From NCBI RefSeq assembly GCF_000011365.1, contig NC_004463.1, positions 620,001 through 684,000 of the forward strand: a DNA stretch of 64,000 bases, in the 5' to 3' direction. Shown piece by piece: positions 1-10,411 of this stretch. Position numbers and translations under genes: made by a program. Source of the stretch: Bradyrhizobium diazoefficiens USDA 110 (GTDB lineage: Bacteria > Pseudomonadota > Alphaproteobacteria > Rhizobiales > Xanthobacteraceae). Below the pieces are notes generated by a model. That model was given only the letters and a program-made list of their open reading frames with translations. It was not told where the DNA came from and ran no database searches. Positions within the stretch are counted from its first letter, which is position 1. Every line of letters begins with the position of its first letter.

Positions 1-86
1 TGACGAACAATCAACGGCTTTGGGAGACCCCCACGCCGAGCCCCCGCTCGCGCCTGGGTCAAACATATAGACTGGGGGATTGAGCG

Positions 87-1517
87 ATGATCATCAGCAT
101 TGTCGGCGGTGGCGCAACCGGCATCACGATCTTGCGTCATCTGGCGGAGCTCGTGGCATCAGGGCGAGACAACGGCGCGATCAGCGGAATTCAGCTCTTC
201 GACAAGTCCGGTTTCGATGGCGGCGTTGCCTATCGCACGCAGAGCGACCGCCATCTGCTCAACATGAAGGCGTCGACGATGTCGATCCGTCCGGGCGACG
301 CGGACGAGTTTCTGCGCTGGCTTCGGGCCCGCGGCCTCTCCTGCCACGGCAACAGGCACCTGCCGCGGATGGTCTATCGGGACTACCTCGACGCCGTGCG
401 ACTGGCCGCGATCGCGCAATGCCGCGGCGCCGGCGTGCCCGTTCATGTCGAGCATGCCGAAATTGTCCGCATGCGGTTCTCGCCGGATCGCGATGTCCTG
501 CTGACGACCGACCTCAACATCACGCATATCTCGTCCGTGCTGATCCTCTGCACCGGTCACAACGCGCCCGACGACCATTACGGCCTCGCCGCAATCCCGA
601 ACTACATCCGCGACCCCTACGCCCAATTCGCCTTCGCCGATCGCGACGGCGTCGAGGTCGGCATCCTCGGAAGCGGACTCAGCGCGGTCGACACCGCGGC
701 GGCGCTGGCCAAAACCCACCAGTCCGTCAGGATGACCTGCTTCTCCAGAAGCGGCCTGTTTCCGACGGTGCAGCCGGTGACGCTTCCCGCCACCGCAGAT
801 GACTTCCGCGACGCCCTGCATCGCTATGTGGCCAGCCGCGAGCGAATCGAAGCGGACGCCTTTGCCGCCCGCCTTTCCGGACTGCTGCTGGAGACCACCG
901 GAATTCGCTGCGATCTGTCTTGCCGCAACGTCGGCGGCGATGCGCTGGCCGATCTCGAGCACAACATCGGGCGCGCCGAGTCCGGCGAGCCCAGCGTCTA
1001 CTCCTATCTCGTCAGTGTCATCGACGTGATGTGCGATGCCTGGAGCCGGATGCGCGATGTCGAGAAGATGCGCTTCATGGACGTCTACAATTCCGGCTGG
1101 CTCCGCAATCGTTCGGCGATGCCGCTGGAGAACGCAATCCGTATCCGCGACCTGATGCGCTCGGGCAGGCTCTCGGCCCGCGCCCGGCTGCGCAACGTGA
1201 CCGGCATCGGCGGCCGATTTCGCGCGATCCTCGGCGACGGCGATCGTCACGACGTCGATTACGTCATCGACGCGACAGGACCGTCCTACCGGCTGGACTC
1301 GAGCCCGCTCTATCAGGACATGCAGCGACAGGGGCTCATCGCGTTTGACGCACTCGGCGGGATTCGCTGCGGCTACGACGACAGCCGTGTCCACGACCGC
1401 CACGGCACAGCTCATCCGAACGTGTACGCGGTCGGTGGCCCGACCAAGGGCACGCACTTCTACGCCGCCGCGGTCGATATCAACCTGCGCCGCGCCCAGG
1501 AGCACCATTATCTCTAG
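87..1517 (+). CDS. FAD/NAD(P)-binding oxidoreductase-like protein
   Basis: The 476-residue protein opens with a dinucleotide-binding Rossmann motif (VGGGATGITILRHL, residues 6-19). A second glycine-rich loop (GILGSGLSAVDTA) starts near residue 192, and a C-terminal YAVGGPTKGTHFYAA stretch resembles the closing FAD-contact motif. This is the architecture of the NAD_binding_9 / COG4529 group, flavoproteins whose substrates are mostly unknown. The ATG has a GGGGGA ribosome site 7-8 bases upstream. No neighbour suggests a pathway, so the substrate cannot be named. The family is fairly sure, the reaction unknown. Confidence 0.8.
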   Translation: MIISIVGGGATGITILRHLAELVASGRDNGAISGIQLFDKSGFDGGVAYRTQSDRHLLNMKASTMSIRPGDADEFLRWLRARGLSCHGNRHLPRMVYRDYLDAVRLAAIAQCRGAGVPVHVEHAEIVRMRFSPDRDVLLTTDLNITHISSVLILCTGHNAPDDHYGLAAIPNYIRDPYAQFAFADRDGVEVGILGSGLSAVDTAAALAKTHQSVRMTCFSRSGLFPTVQPVTLPATADDFRDALHRYVASRERIEADAFAARLSGLLLETTGIRCDLSCRNVGGDALADLEHNIGRAESGEPSVYSYLVSVIDVMCDAWSRMRDVEKMRFMDVYNSGWLRNRSAMPLENAIRIRDLMRSGRLSARARLRNVTGIGGRFRAILGDGDRHDVDYVIDATGPSYRLDSSPLYQDMQRQGLIAFDALGGIRCGYDDSRVHDRHGTAHPNVYAVGGPTKGTHFYAAAVDINLRRAQEHHYL

Positions 1518-1565
1518 CGGCCGGGACGAGCCTTGCCCGCATCATCGGCCGATCCGGCTGACGGC

Positions 1566-1775
1566 TCAGAAATCGGAAGCGATGCCCTTGCGCTCCCAAT
1601 CGCCGTAGCGGGTCGGCTCGGGTCCCTTCGGCCCCTGCAACTCCTTCGGCGTCGCCTTGGCGTCGTCCTCGGCCTGGATCGCCGCAGCCTGTCGGCGCGC
1701 CTCGGCCTCGGCCAGCGCGCGCTGGGCTGCCGGCGACAGCGGCTTGCGATCGGAAACGGGTGGCTGGTCACTCAT
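1566..1775 (-). CDS. DUF1674 protein, SDHAF4-like succinate dehydrogenase assembly factor
   Basis: This is a 69-residue protein. Its C-terminal signature is GPEPTRYGDWERKGIASDF, the hallmark of the DUF1674/SDHAF4 family, which helps assemble flavinylated SdhA in mitochondria and alphaproteobacteria. The N-terminal half is charged, Ala-rich and low complexity (AQRALAEAEARRQAAA), as is usual for the family. It is divergently placed to rsmB, and sdh genes are not nearby. Family assignment rests on the C-terminal motif. The assembly role is inferred from homologues. Confidence 0.85.
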   Translation of the reverse strand: MSDQPPVSDRKPLSPAAQRALAEAEARRQAAAIQAEDDAKATPKELQGPKGPEPTRYGDWERKGIASDF

Positions 1776-1964
1776 CGCCAGGTCTTCTAGCGCAGGACGA
1801 GCCGCAATGCGACGTCCAATAACGCATTCCTGAAATCGGGCCCAAAGGGCTGAAAAAGCCGGAAGCGATTCTTACATTTGGCATATTCGCGTGCCAGAGA
1901 TCGCTTTCTCAAGGCATGCGCCCATATCGGCGGAACTGCCGCTCGCTCAGAACCTTGCTTCCGC

Positions 1965-3311
1965 ATGCCATCTCAACGTTTCGCCCCACCATCCGAAGTG
2001 CCTGGTCTCGCGGCGCGGCGGATTGCCGCCGACATCGTCGACGGCGTGCTGCACAAGCACCGCACGCTTGACGACCAGCTCGACGGCAGCGGCGCCCATC
2101 CCGGACTGAAGACGCTGGCCGACCGCGACCGCGCGCTGATGCGCCGCCTGGTCGCGACCGTGCTGCGCCGGCTCGGCACGCTCGGCCATGTGCTGTCCCG
2201 CCTGCTCGACAAGGGCATTCCCTCCGAAGCACCGCGCGCGCAGAGCGCGCTGCTGATCGGCGCCGCCCAGATCCTCTGGATGGACGTGCCCGATCATGCC
2301 GCCGTCGATCTCTCCGTCCGCCTCGTGCAATCCGACCGGCGCGCCGCGCGCTATGCCGGCCTCGTCAACGCCGTGCTGCGCCGCTGTGCGCGCGAGGGCC
2401 AGGCGCTGGTCGAGGAAGTCGCCACGCAATCGCTGGACCTGCCGCCATGGCTGCTGGCGCGCTGGCGCGCACATTATGGCGAGGCCACCGCAAGAGACAT
2501 GGCGCTGGCGCTCGGCCATGAGCCGTCACTCGATCTGACCGTGAAGTCGGACGCCGAACAATGGGCGAGCCGCCTGCACGGCGAGACGCTGCCGACGGGG
2601 ACGGTGCGGATGCTGCTGCACGGCTCGGTGACCATGCTGCCCGGCTTCGCCGAGGGACAATGGTGGGTGCAGGATGCCGCCGCCGCATTGCCGGCCCGGC
2701 TGTTCGGCGACATCAAGGGCAAGTCCATTGCCGATCTCTGCGCCGCCCCCGGCGGCAAGACCGCGCAACTGGCGCACGCCGGCGCGCATGTCACGGCGAT
2801 CGACCGCTCGCCCGCCCGGGTCGCACGGCTGCGCGAGAATCTGGCGCGGCTGTCGCTCCAGGCCGAGACCGTCGTCGCTGACGCCGCGGAATGGGCCGGC
2901 CCCGCCGAAGGTTTTGACGGTATCCTGATCGACGCGCCCTGCACCTCGACCGGCACGATCCGCCGTCATCCCGACGTGGCCTGGCTGCGACAGGAGTCCG
3001 ACATCGCCGCCCTGACCGCGCTCCAGCAGCGGCTGCTGCGAAAATCGGTCTCGCTGCTCAAGCCGGGCGGGACGCTGGTCTACTGCACCTGCTCGCTGGA
3101 ACCCGAAGAGGGCGAACAGGCCATCGCCACGCTGCTGGCCGCAGAGCCTGCGCTTCGCCGCGTCCCGATCGAGGCGTCGGAGGTCTCAGGACTCTCCGAG
3201 ATCATCACTGCCGAGGGCGACCTGCGTACCCTGCCCAGCCATCTGCCGAACGCCGATCCCAAGCTCGGCGGGCTCGACGGATTCTTTGCAGCCCGGCTCG
3301 TTAAATCCTGA
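1965..3311 (+). CDS. rsmB: 16S rRNA (cytosine(967)-C5)-methyltransferase RsmB
   Basis: RsmB methylates C967 of 16S rRNA using SAM. The N-terminal ~140 residues form the NusB-like RNA-binding domain (ARRIAADIVDGVL at the start). The SAM domain carries motif I DLCAAPGGKTAQL (around residue 256), motif IV DAPCTSTGTIRRHPD (Cys near 326) and motif VI YCTCSLEPEEGE, with the expected nucleophile Cys near 376. The reading frame is open upstream to a TTG at 1878, but family members begin near MPSQRF, so I chose the ATG at 1965 (448 aa). No strong ribosome site precedes either. Function is secure, the exact start less so. Confidence 0.92.
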   Translation: MPSQRFAPPSEVPGLAARRIAADIVDGVLHKHRTLDDQLDGSGAHPGLKTLADRDRALMRRLVATVLRRLGTLGHVLSRLLDKGIPSEAPRAQSALLIGAAQILWMDVPDHAAVDLSVRLVQSDRRAARYAGLVNAVLRRCAREGQALVEEVATQSLDLPPWLLARWRAHYGEATARDMALALGHEPSLDLTVKSDAEQWASRLHGETLPTGTVRMLLHGSVTMLPGFAEGQWWVQDAAAALPARLFGDIKGKSIADLCAAPGGKTAQLAHAGAHVTAIDRSPARVARLRENLARLSLQAETVVADAAEWAGPAEGFDGILIDAPCTSTGTIRRHPDVAWLRQESDIAALTALQQRLLRKSVSLLKPGGTLVYCTCSLEPEEGEQAIATLLAAEPALRRVPIEASEVSGLSEIITAEGDLRTLPSHLPNADPKLGGLDGFFAARLVKS

Positions 3312-3431
3312 TTTTGCACTGGTTTTTGCAACCTCGGCGTTGATTCCCACCGTTCAAGGTGGTGTCAGACGGTCGATTTTGGGATTAATAAGGATTCGTC
3401 GGAATCCTCCTCTCCCCCTTCAAGGCAAGGC

Positions 3432-5189
3432 GTGTCGGTCGCTCAACGCAGACGTATCTCGACGCTGGTGATGAACCGCTTCGCGCGGAACATGCTCGCG
3501 CGCGCGAGCGGCGGCTCCGTTGCGCTGTCACGGGTCTGGCCCGGCCGCACCGACCGCCTGATCATCGCGCCGCATGATCTGCGCACCGCGGACGCGACCC
3601 GCGCCGCCGAGATCTATGCCGGCCGCTTCGTCTTCGCCGGCAAGATCGTCAATTGCCACGGCCGCTCGATCTTCGATCTCGAGCCGCCGTCGGAGGATTG
3701 GGAGGTTGCGCTGCTCGGCTTCGGCTGGCTGCGCCATCTGCGCGCCGCCGACACCGCACTGACGCGCGCCAATGCGCGCGCACTGGTCGAGGACTGGATC
3801 GCCAACCCCGCCAACAAGCGCCGCCCCGTCGCGCGGCGCGCCGACGTGCTCGCGCGGCGCGTGATCTCGCTGCTGTCGCAGGCGCCCCTGGTGCTCAACG
3901 ACACCGACAACAAATTCTACCGCCGCTATCTGCGCGCGCTGGCCCGCGAGATCCGCTTCCTGCGCTACACCATGGTCAACATCCCGGACGGGGTGCCGAA
4001 GCTCCAGGTGCTGATCGCGCTGTGCTACACGACACTCTGCCTCGCCAACCAGGCGCGCCATATCCGCAGCGCCTCGAAAAAACTTTCGGACGAGTTGCAG
4101 CGGCAGATCCTGCCCGACGGCGGACACATCTCCCGCAATCCGGGCGCGCTGATCGAGCTCCTGATCGACCTCTTGCCGCTGCGGCAGACCTTTGCCGCGC
4201 GCAACATCGCGCCGCCGCCGGCGCTGCTCAACGCGATCGACCGCATGATGCCGATGCTGCGCTTCTTCCGGCACGGCGACGGCAATTTCGCGCTGTTCAA
4301 CGGCATGAGCGCAACGCCCTCGGACCTGCTCGCCACGCTGCTCGCCTATGACGACACCCACGGCGCGCCGATGGCGAACATGCCGCATACCGGCTTCCAG
4401 CGCCTCGATGCCGGCCAGACCACGCTGATCATCGACACCGGCCCGCCGCCGCCGGCCGGCGTCAGCCACGACGCCCATGCCGGCTGCCTGTCGTTCGAAT
4501 TGTCCTCCGGCATCAGCCGCATCGTCACCAATTGCGGGATGCCGACCACGGGCCGCGACAATTGGCGGCCGTTCGCGCGCAGCACGGCGGCGCATTCGAC
4601 GCTGACCTATCACGACACCTCTTCATGCCAGTTCGTGGAGATGTCGGCGATGAAGCGGCTGTTGCATGGCTCGCCTGTCACCAGCGGCCCGGTCGAGGTC
4701 GAGAGCTATCGCGAGGTCGTTCAGAACGGCACGCTGCTCACGACGTCGCATGACGGCTATCTCGCCAAATTCGGCGCGATCCATCGCCGCGTCCTGATGA
4801 TCGCCAATGACGGCGCGCGCATCGACGGCGAGGACACGCTGTCGCCGCCGCAAGGCGGACGTTTCAAGGGCGCGGATGCCGATTTCGCGGTCCGCTTCCA
4901 TCTGCATCCGGCGGTGAAGGCGAGCCGGCTGTCGGATGCCCGCGGCGTCATGCTGGTGCTGCCGAACCGCGACGTCTGGACCTTCGAGGCGCTCGACGAC
5001 AAGGTCGACCTCGAGGACAGCGTGTTCCTGGCCGGCAATGACGGCCCCCGCCGCACCGCGCAGATCGTGATCCGGCAGGATGCCCGCCAGGCGCCCTCGC
5101 TCCGCTGGAGCTTTGTCCGCTCCACCGCTTCGCCCGCTGTCACCAATGCCCGCCGCAACGCCCGCCGCGAGCCGGAACTTCCGCTGTAA
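3432..5189 (+). CDS. Heparinase II/III family protein
   Basis: This is a 585-residue protein with an alpha-helical N-terminal half and a C-terminal beta-rich heparinase II/III-like region (about residues 300-560, around [15 protein letters not shown] and [28 protein letters not shown] segments). In rhizobia this family lies next to rsmB and purH, as here. The true polysaccharide substrate is not established. There is no obvious signal peptide. The GTG start at 3432 has AAGG six bases upstream; an in-frame ATG at 3471 is an alternative. Polysaccharide lyase activity is inferred from the family only. Confidence 0.85.
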   Translation: MSVAQRRRISTLVMNRFARNMLARASGGSVALSRVWPGRTDRLIIAPHDLRTADATRAAEIYAGRFVFAGKIVNCHGRSIFDLEPPSEDWEVALLGFGWLRHLRAADTALTRANARALVEDWIANPANKRRPVARRADVLARRVISLLSQAPLVLNDTDNKFYRRYLRALAREIRFLRYTMVNIPDGVPKLQVLIALCYTTLCLANQARHIRSASKKLSDELQRQILPDGGHISRNPGALIELLIDLLPLRQTFAARNIAPPPALLNAIDRMMPMLRFFRHGDGNFALFNGMSATPSDLLATLLAYDDTHGAPMANMPHTGFQRLDAGQTTLIIDTGPPPPAGVSHDAHAGCLSFELSSGISRIVTNCGMPTTGRDNWRPFARSTAAHSTLTYHDTSSCQFVEMSAMKRLLHGSPVTSGPVEVESYREVVQNGTLLTTSHDGYLAKFGAIHRRVLMIANDGARIDGEDTLSPPQGGRFKGADADFAVRFHLHPAVKASRLSDARGVMLVLPNRDVWTFEALDDKVDLEDSVFLAGNDGPRRTAQIVIRQDARQAPSLRWSFVRSTASPAVTNARRNARREPELPL

Positions 5190-5250
5190 ATGCGCACGAT
5201 TCGGCCCCATCTCATCGTTGTGAAAACGGCCGAAAGCTGCTATCGAGCGC

Positions 5251-5325
5251 TCGCTCGCGCGACTGGCGACCTTGGATGGAGCACCATCGGGAAGCGCGGG
5301 ACTTAAGACGCCGCGCGCCTGGGCA
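5251..5325 (+). promoter_or_regulatory. ZTP riboswitch (pfl motif) upstream of purH
   Basis: The purH leader contains the two conserved blocks of the ZTP/ZMP-sensing riboswitch. The 5' block GACTGGCG is at 5261-5268, and the 3' block CGCCTGGGCA is at 5317-5326. Between them, CGCGC (5256-5260) pairs with GCGCG (5294-5298) to close P1. Inside that, GATGG (5275-5279) pairs with CCATC (5284-5288), followed by the conserved GGGAA. ZMP is the substrate of PurH, which fits the class. Two CTTAAG palindromes (5302-5307, 5335-5340) and the purH ribosome site AGAGG (5343-5347) lie at or after the 3' block and may form the expression platform. Confidence 0.82.
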
Positions 5326-5356
5326 TAGACACTCCTTAAGACAGAGGATCTTGCTC

Positions 5357-6949
5357 ATGACTGACCATCCCCGCCGCGTCACCCGTGCCCTGCTTTCCGT
5401 CTCCGACAAGACCGGCCTGATCGAATTCGCCAAGGCGCTTGCCGCCCATGACGTCGAACTGGTTTCGACCGGCGGCACCGCCAAGGCGATCGCCGCGGCC
5501 GGCCTCAAGGTGAAGGACGTTTCCGAGCTGACCGGCTTCCCCGAGATGATGGACGGCCGCGTCAAGACGCTGCATCCGAAGGTGCATGGCGGCCTGCTCG
5601 CGATCCGCGACAACAAGGACCATGCGGATGCGATGAAGGCGCACGGCATCGCGCCGATCGATTTGCTCGTCGTCAATCTCTATCCGTTCGAGGCGACCGT
5701 GGACAAAGGCGCGGGCTTCGAGGATTGCATCGAGAACATCGACATCGGCGGCCCCGCGATGATCCGCGCCGCCGCCAAGAACCATGACGACGTCGCCGTG
5801 GTGGTCGAGGCCGAGGACTACAAGGCGGTGCTCGACGAGCTCGCCGCCAACAAGGGCGCAACCACGCTGAAGCTGCGCCGGCGGCTTGCCGCGAAGGCCT
5901 ATGCGCGCACCGCGGCCTACGACGCCGCGATCTCGAACTGGTTCAACCGGCAGCTCGAGATCGACGCACCTGATTTCCGCGCCTTCGGCGGCAAATTGAT
6001 CCAGTCGCTGCGCTACGGCGAGAACCCGCACCAGACGGCGGCATTCTATGCGACTCCCGACAAGCGCCCAGGCGTCTCGACCGCACGGCAGCTGCAGGGC
6101 AAGGAGCTCTCCTACAACAACATCAACGACACCGATGCGGCATACGAGTGCATCGGCGAGTTTGACGCCAAGCGCACCGCGGCCTGCGTCATCGTCAAGC
6201 ACGCCAATCCCTGCGGCGTCGCTGAGGGCTCCGACCTCGTCAGCGCCTATCGCAAAGCGCTCGCCTGCGATTCGACCTCGGCGTTCGGCGGCATCATCGC
6301 GATGAACCGCGCGCTCGACGCCGACACCGCGCGCGAGATCACGAAGATCTTCACCGAGGTGATCATCGCGCCCGACGCCAGCGAGGAAGCGATCGCGATC
6401 ATCGGCGCGCGCAAGAACCTCCGCCTGCTGCTCGCGGGCAGCCTGCCCGATCCGCGCGCGCCGGGCCTCACCGCCAAGACGGTGGCCGGCGGCCTGCTCG
6501 TGCAGAGCCGCGACAACGCCGTGGTCGACGACATGACCTTCAAGGTCGTGACCAAGCGTGCGCCCACGGACGCCGAGATGCGGGACCTCAAGTTCGCGTT
6601 CCGGGTGGCCAAGCACGTCAAGTCCAACACCATCATCTACGCCAAGGATCTCGCCACCGTCGGCATCGGCGCGGGCCAGATGAGCCGGGTCGATTCAGCT
6701 CGCATTGCGGCGCGCAAGGCGCAGGATGCGGCGGTTGAGCTGAAGCTCGCCGAGCCGCTCACCAAGGGCTCGGTGGTGGCCTCGGACGCGTTCTTCCCGT
6801 TCGCCGACGGCATGCTCGCCTGCATCGAGGCCGGCGCCACCGCCGTGGTGCAGCCCGGCGGCTCCATGCGCGACGACGAGGTGATCAAGGCCGCCGACGA
6901 GCACGGCATCGCCATGGTGTTCACGGGAACGCGGCATTTCAGGCACTGA
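5357..6949 (+). CDS. purH: Bifunctional AICAR formyltransferase / IMP cyclohydrolase
   Basis: PurH performs the last two steps of IMP synthesis: formylation of AICAR with 10-formyl-THF, then ring closure. The N-terminal MGS-like cyclohydrolase domain shows [20 protein letters not shown] and [20 protein letters not shown]. The transformylase domain carries the catalytic Lys-His in [14 protein letters not shown]. The protein is 530 aa from the ATG at 5357, the usual length. An open frame extends upstream through the riboswitch, but AGAGG nine bases before this ATG and homologue starts favour it. Expression is probably controlled by the ZTP riboswitch in its leader. Confidence 0.97.
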   Translation: MTDHPRRVTRALLSVSDKTGLIEFAKALAAHDVELVSTGGTAKAIAAAGLKVKDVSELTGFPEMMDGRVKTLHPKVHGGLLAIRDNKDHADAMKAHGIAPIDLLVVNLYPFEATVDKGAGFEDCIENIDIGGPAMIRAAAKNHDDVAVVVEAEDYKAVLDELAANKGATTLKLRRRLAAKAYARTAAYDAAISNWFNRQLEIDAPDFRAFGGKLIQSLRYGENPHQTAAFYATPDKRPGVSTARQLQGKELSYNNINDTDAAYECIGEFDAKRTAACVIVKHANPCGVAEGSDLVSAYRKALACDSTSAFGGIIAMNRALDADTAREITKIFTEVIIAPDASEEAIAIIGARKNLRLLLAGSLPDPRAPGLTAKTVAGGLLVQSRDNAVVDDMTFKVVTKRAPTDAEMRDLKFAFRVAKHVKSNTIIYAKDLATVGIGAGQMSRVDSARIAARKAQDAAVELKLAEPLTKGSVVASDAFFPFADGMLACIEAGATAVVQPGGSMRDDEVIKAADEHGIAMVFTGTRHFRH

Positions 6950-6956
6950 TTTCGCC

Positions 6957-7068
6957 GTCATTCCGGGGCGCGCGCAGCGCGAACTCTGGTACGCAATTGC
7001 GCACCTGAGAATCTCGCGCGACAACTTCTGGATTCCGGGTTCATCGCTCCGCGATGCCCCGGAATGAC
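6957..7068. repeat. Intergenic inverted repeat, family A
   Basis: The element begins GTCATTCCGGGGC and ends with the complement GCCCCGGAATGAC, with internal GGATTCCGGGTT. It fills the gap between purH and the convergent MFS gene, ending nine bases before the MFS stop codon. The same family recurs near 11.7, 17.2, 29.7, 43.7 and 54.8 kb. It can fold on both strands and may act as a bidirectional terminator or mRNA stabiliser; that role is inferred. Confidence 0.85.
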
Positions 7069-7077
7069 GGCGGGAAG

Positions 7078-8463
7078 CTACTCCCGCACCCGCATCAAGA
7101 GCCCCAGTCCCGCGACGAAGAACACCACCAGCACGGCCATGCCGGCCTTCTGGCTGGCCGTCACCGCCGTGATCATGCCGATCAGCAGTGGGCCGATGAA
7201 GGACGTCACTTTCCCGGTCAGCGCGAACAGGCCGAAATACTGCGCGATGCGATCCTTTGGCGCGAGGCGGATCAGCAACGTGCGCGAGGCAGCCTGAAGC
7301 GGACCGCCGGCGGCGCCGATGAGGCAGCCCAGCACGAGATAGGCGCGTTCGGCCGCGCTCGAGAACAGGGGAGCGCCCGGCTGGGGGGCCGCGACCTTGA
7401 CGAACAGCACGCTGTCCTTGTCGACCAGAAGGATCGCCGCCACCGACAGCAGCAGAATCAGCATGCTGCCGGCGATGACGCGCTTCGGCCCGAGATGATC
7501 GTCCAGCTTGCCGCCGAGCCAGGCGCCGAACGCGCCGGCTATCGCGAGCATGATTCCGAAGGTGCCGATCTGGATCGTGTGCCAGCCGAAGGTGCCGGCG
7601 GCGTAGATGCCGCCGAACGCGAACAGCGACACCAGGCCGTCGGTGTAGATCATGTTGGCGAGCAGGAACGCCGCGAGCGATTTCTGCTGCGGCAAACTCC
7701 TGATCGATTGCTTCAGCTCCGACAGGCCTTTGCGTAGCGCCTCGCGCACCGGCCGCTTCGCCGGATAGTCCGGCGTGAACAGGAACATCGGCGTCACGAA
7801 GATGATGAACCACACCCCGGTCAGCGGTCCGGCGGCGCGATCTCCCTGATGACTGGCCGGATCAAGCCCGAACAGCGGCGTGAAGCCGAGCAGCGTGCGT
7901 CCGGTCTCGGGATTCGCAGCGAGCAAGCCGAGCACGATGATCAGGCTGACGATGCCGCCGATGTACCCCGTGGCCCAGCCGGTGCCGGAGAGCCGGCCGA
8001 TTCGCTCGGGCGGCACCAGGGTCGGCATCATCGCGTTGTTGAAGAGGGTGGCGAATTCCGCGCCGACGCTGGCGAGCGCGACCGCGGTGAGCAGGGGCGG
8101 AATGACTGAGGGATCGCCGGGCTTGCCGATCCACAGCGAGCAGGACGCCAGCACCAGCAGCGTGCCGAACCCCGCGATCCATGGTTTCCTGCGGCCCGAG
8201 GCATCCGCGATGGCCCCCAGCACCGGCGACATCAGCGCGATGGCGAGGCCCGCAGCCGCCATCGCAAAGCCCCACAGCGATTGGCCTGTGGCAGCATCTG
8301 GCGCGATGCTGGTGGCGAAATAAGGCGCGAACACGAAGGTCGTGATCAGCGTGAAATAAGGCTGCGCAGCCCAGTCGAAAAAGATCCAGCTGATGACAGC
8401 GGCGCGCGGCGGATAGGTCCGCAGCACGCCGGCCATGCGCGCATCCGAGGCGATCGTCGTCAT
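7078..8463 (-). CDS. MFS transporter, UMF1 (Atg22-like) family
   Basis: This is a 461-residue protein with about 12 membrane segments. The opening RAAVISWIFFDWAAQPYFTLI matches the conserved first helix of the UMF1/ATG22 branch of the major facilitator superfamily, followed by the loop IADASGRRKPWI. The Atg22 relative exports amino acids from yeast vacuoles; bacterial substrates are unknown. The frame is open far upstream, but MTTIASDARM at 8463 is the start typical of homologues, and the upstream extension has no membrane character. It is divergent from ggt, whose product releases amino acids from glutathione, so amino-acid transport is a weak contextual guess. Confidence 0.85.
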   Translation of the reverse strand: MTTIASDARMAGVLRTYPPRAAVISWIFFDWAAQPYFTLITTFVFAPYFATSIAPDAATGQSLWGFAMAAAGLAIALMSPVLGAIADASGRRKPWIAGFGTLLVLASCSLWIGKPGDPSVIPPLLTAVALASVGAEFATLFNNAMMPTLVPPERIGRLSGTGWATGYIGGIVSLIIVLGLLAANPETGRTLLGFTPLFGLDPASHQGDRAAGPLTGVWFIIFVTPMFLFTPDYPAKRPVREALRKGLSELKQSIRSLPQQKSLAAFLLANMIYTDGLVSLFAFGGIYAAGTFGWHTIQIGTFGIMLAIAGAFGAWLGGKLDDHLGPKRVIAGSMLILLLSVAAILLVDKDSVLFVKVAAPQPGAPLFSSAAERAYLVLGCLIGAAGGPLQAASRTLLIRLAPKDRIAQYFGLFALTGKVTSFIGPLLIGMITAVTASQKAGMAVLVVFFVAGLGLLMRVRE

Positions 8464-8561
8464 CACGCAGTCCTCATCACGAACAGTTTTGCCTGTCTTG
8501 GGGCAAACCGTATAGCATAAGCGACGCGTGTGAACTGTCCCGAGGACCCGGCGGAAATTTG

Positions 8562-10313
8562 ATGATGTCGTCATTTTCGACCCGGCGGACGTTTTTCGCC
8601 TTCCTGGCCACTCTGGCGCTTGGTCTGGCATCTGCGACCGCGCAGGATGCGCGGCGGGGCTATGTCCCGCCGGCGCTCGACACGGTGCATGCCGTTGCAG
8701 CCGAGCACGGCATGGTGGTGGCGCAGGAAAAGATATCGGTGCAGGTCGGCGCCGATATCCTGCGACGCGGCGGCAATGCCGTCGATGCCGCGGTCGCGAC
8801 CGGCTTTGCGATGGCGGTGACCTATCCGCGCGCCGGCAATATCGGCGGCGGCGGCTTCATGATGATCCATTCCGCCGAGCGCAACGAGGACATCGCGATC
8901 GACTATCGCGAGACCGCGCCGGCAGCGACCACGCCGCAAATCTTCCTCGGCCCCGACGGCAAGCCCGACATTGCGAAGTCGCGCGATTCCGCGCTCGGCA
9001 TCGGCGTGCCCGGAACCGTCGCAGGCCTTGCCCTGGCATTGGAAAAATATGGCTCGGGCCAGTTCACGCTCGCGCAATTGCTCGAGCCTGCGATCGCGCT
9101 CGCCCGCGACGGCTTCGTCGTCAGCGACGACATCGCCGACACGCTCCCGGGCTGGCACCGGCGGCTGACACGCTGGCCTTCCGCGGCCAGGATCTTCTCG
9201 CGCCCCGATGGCGCGCCGCTCAGTGACGGCGACAGGCTGGTGCAGGGCGACCTTGCCGATACGCTGGCGGCCGTCGCCGCGCAGGGACCACGCGGCTTCT
9301 ATGAGGGCGCGGTCGCGGACAAACTCGCCAAGGCCGTGTCCGAGGCGGGCGGCATCATGACGCCAGCCGATCTGAAGACCTATCAGGCGGTGATCCGCAC
9401 GCCGGTGCGCGGCACTTATCGCGGCTACGACATCGTGTCGATGCCGCTGCCTTCCTCCGGCGGCGTGGTGCTGGTGGAGACCCTCAATATCCTCGAAGGC
9501 TTTCAGCTTGCCGACCTCAAGCAGGGATCGCCGGCATCGCTGCATCTCCTGATCGAGGCCATGAAGCGTGCCTATGCAGACCGCGCGCGCTATCTCGGCG
9601 ATCCCGCCTTCGTCAATGCGCCGATCGAGACCCTCACGGCAAAGGACTACGCCGCCAAGCTGCGCGCGGGCATCTCCACCAGCCGCGCCACGCCGTCGAA
9701 GCAGCTGGTCTCCGCCGCCGCCTCGCCGCGCGAGGGCAGCAACACCACGCATTTCTCCGTCGTCGACAGCCGCGGCAACGCCGTCAGCAATACATACACG
9801 CTGAACTTCAGCTATGGCGTTGGCCTCGTCGCCGAGGGTACCGGCGTGCTGCTCAACAACGAGCTCGACGATTTCACCGCGGCGGTCGGCGCGTCCAACG
9901 CCTACGGCCTTGTCGGCTTCGAGGCCAACCTGCCAGGGCCCGGCAAGCGACCGTTGTCGTCGATGTCGCCGACCATCGTGCTGAAGGACGGCAAGCCGGT
10001 GCTGGTGACGGGTTCGCCCGGCGGCAGCCGGATCATCTCCACCGTGCTCCAGGTGATCGTGAACGTGCTCGATTACAAAATGGATGTGGCCGCCGCCGTT
10101 GCCACACCGCGGCTGCACCATCAATGGCTGCCGGACGAGGTGCGCGTCGAGCGCGGCTTTCCCGACGATGTCCTGTTCGAGCTGAAGGCGATGGACCATC
10201 CCATCGTCGAGCCGATGGGACAGACTTCCGCCAATTCGATCGCGGTGACACCGAATGGCCCCCTCGGCGCACCCGATCCGCGCACACGCGGCGCAGAGGC
10301 GGCAGGGCAGTAA
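8562..10313 (+). CDS. ggt: Gamma-glutamyltransferase (periplasmic)
   Basis: This enzyme hydrolyses or transfers the gamma-glutamyl group of glutathione and related peptides. A signal peptide covers roughly the first 25 residues (TFFAFLATLALGLASATAQ). The autocleavage site is in REGSN/TTHFSVVD, with the nucleophilic Thr near residue 395, followed by NAVSNTYTLNFSYG and LLNNELDDF. SSMSPTIVLKDG and GSPGGSRII shape the active site. Length (583 aa) is normal. Start codons at 8559 (TTG), 8562 and 8565 are adjacent; GGCGGA upstream suits the two ATGs. It should mature into two subunits in the periplasm. Confidence 0.96.
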   Translation: MMSSFSTRRTFFAFLATLALGLASATAQDARRGYVPPALDTVHAVAAEHGMVVAQEKISVQVGADILRRGGNAVDAAVATGFAMAVTYPRAGNIGGGGFMMIHSAERNEDIAIDYRETAPAATTPQIFLGPDGKPDIAKSRDSALGIGVPGTVAGLALALEKYGSGQFTLAQLLEPAIALARDGFVVSDDIADTLPGWHRRLTRWPSAARIFSRPDGAPLSDGDRLVQGDLADTLAAVAAQGPRGFYEGAVADKLAKAVSEAGGIMTPADLKTYQAVIRTPVRGTYRGYDIVSMPLPSSGGVVLVETLNILEGFQLADLKQGSPASLHLLIEAMKRAYADRARYLGDPAFVNAPIETLTAKDYAAKLRAGISTSRATPSKQLVSAAASPREGSNTTHFSVVDSRGNAVSNTYTLNFSYGVGLVAEGTGVLLNNELDDFTAAVGASNAYGLVGFEANLPGPGKRPLSSMSPTIVLKDGKPVLVTGSPGGSRIISTVLQVIVNVLDYKMDVAAAVATPRLHHQWLPDEVRVERGFPDDVLFELKAMDHPIVEPMGQTSANSIAVTPNGPLGAPDPRTRGAEAAGQ

Positions 10314-10411
10314 CTCGTCCGCCGCATGGCACGGAAGCGGGCGCCGGCTTGCGCCCGCTGCTGCGCGTGCTACCACCGCGCGGCTTTTAAGAAACTGCCG
10401 GGGAAACACAC

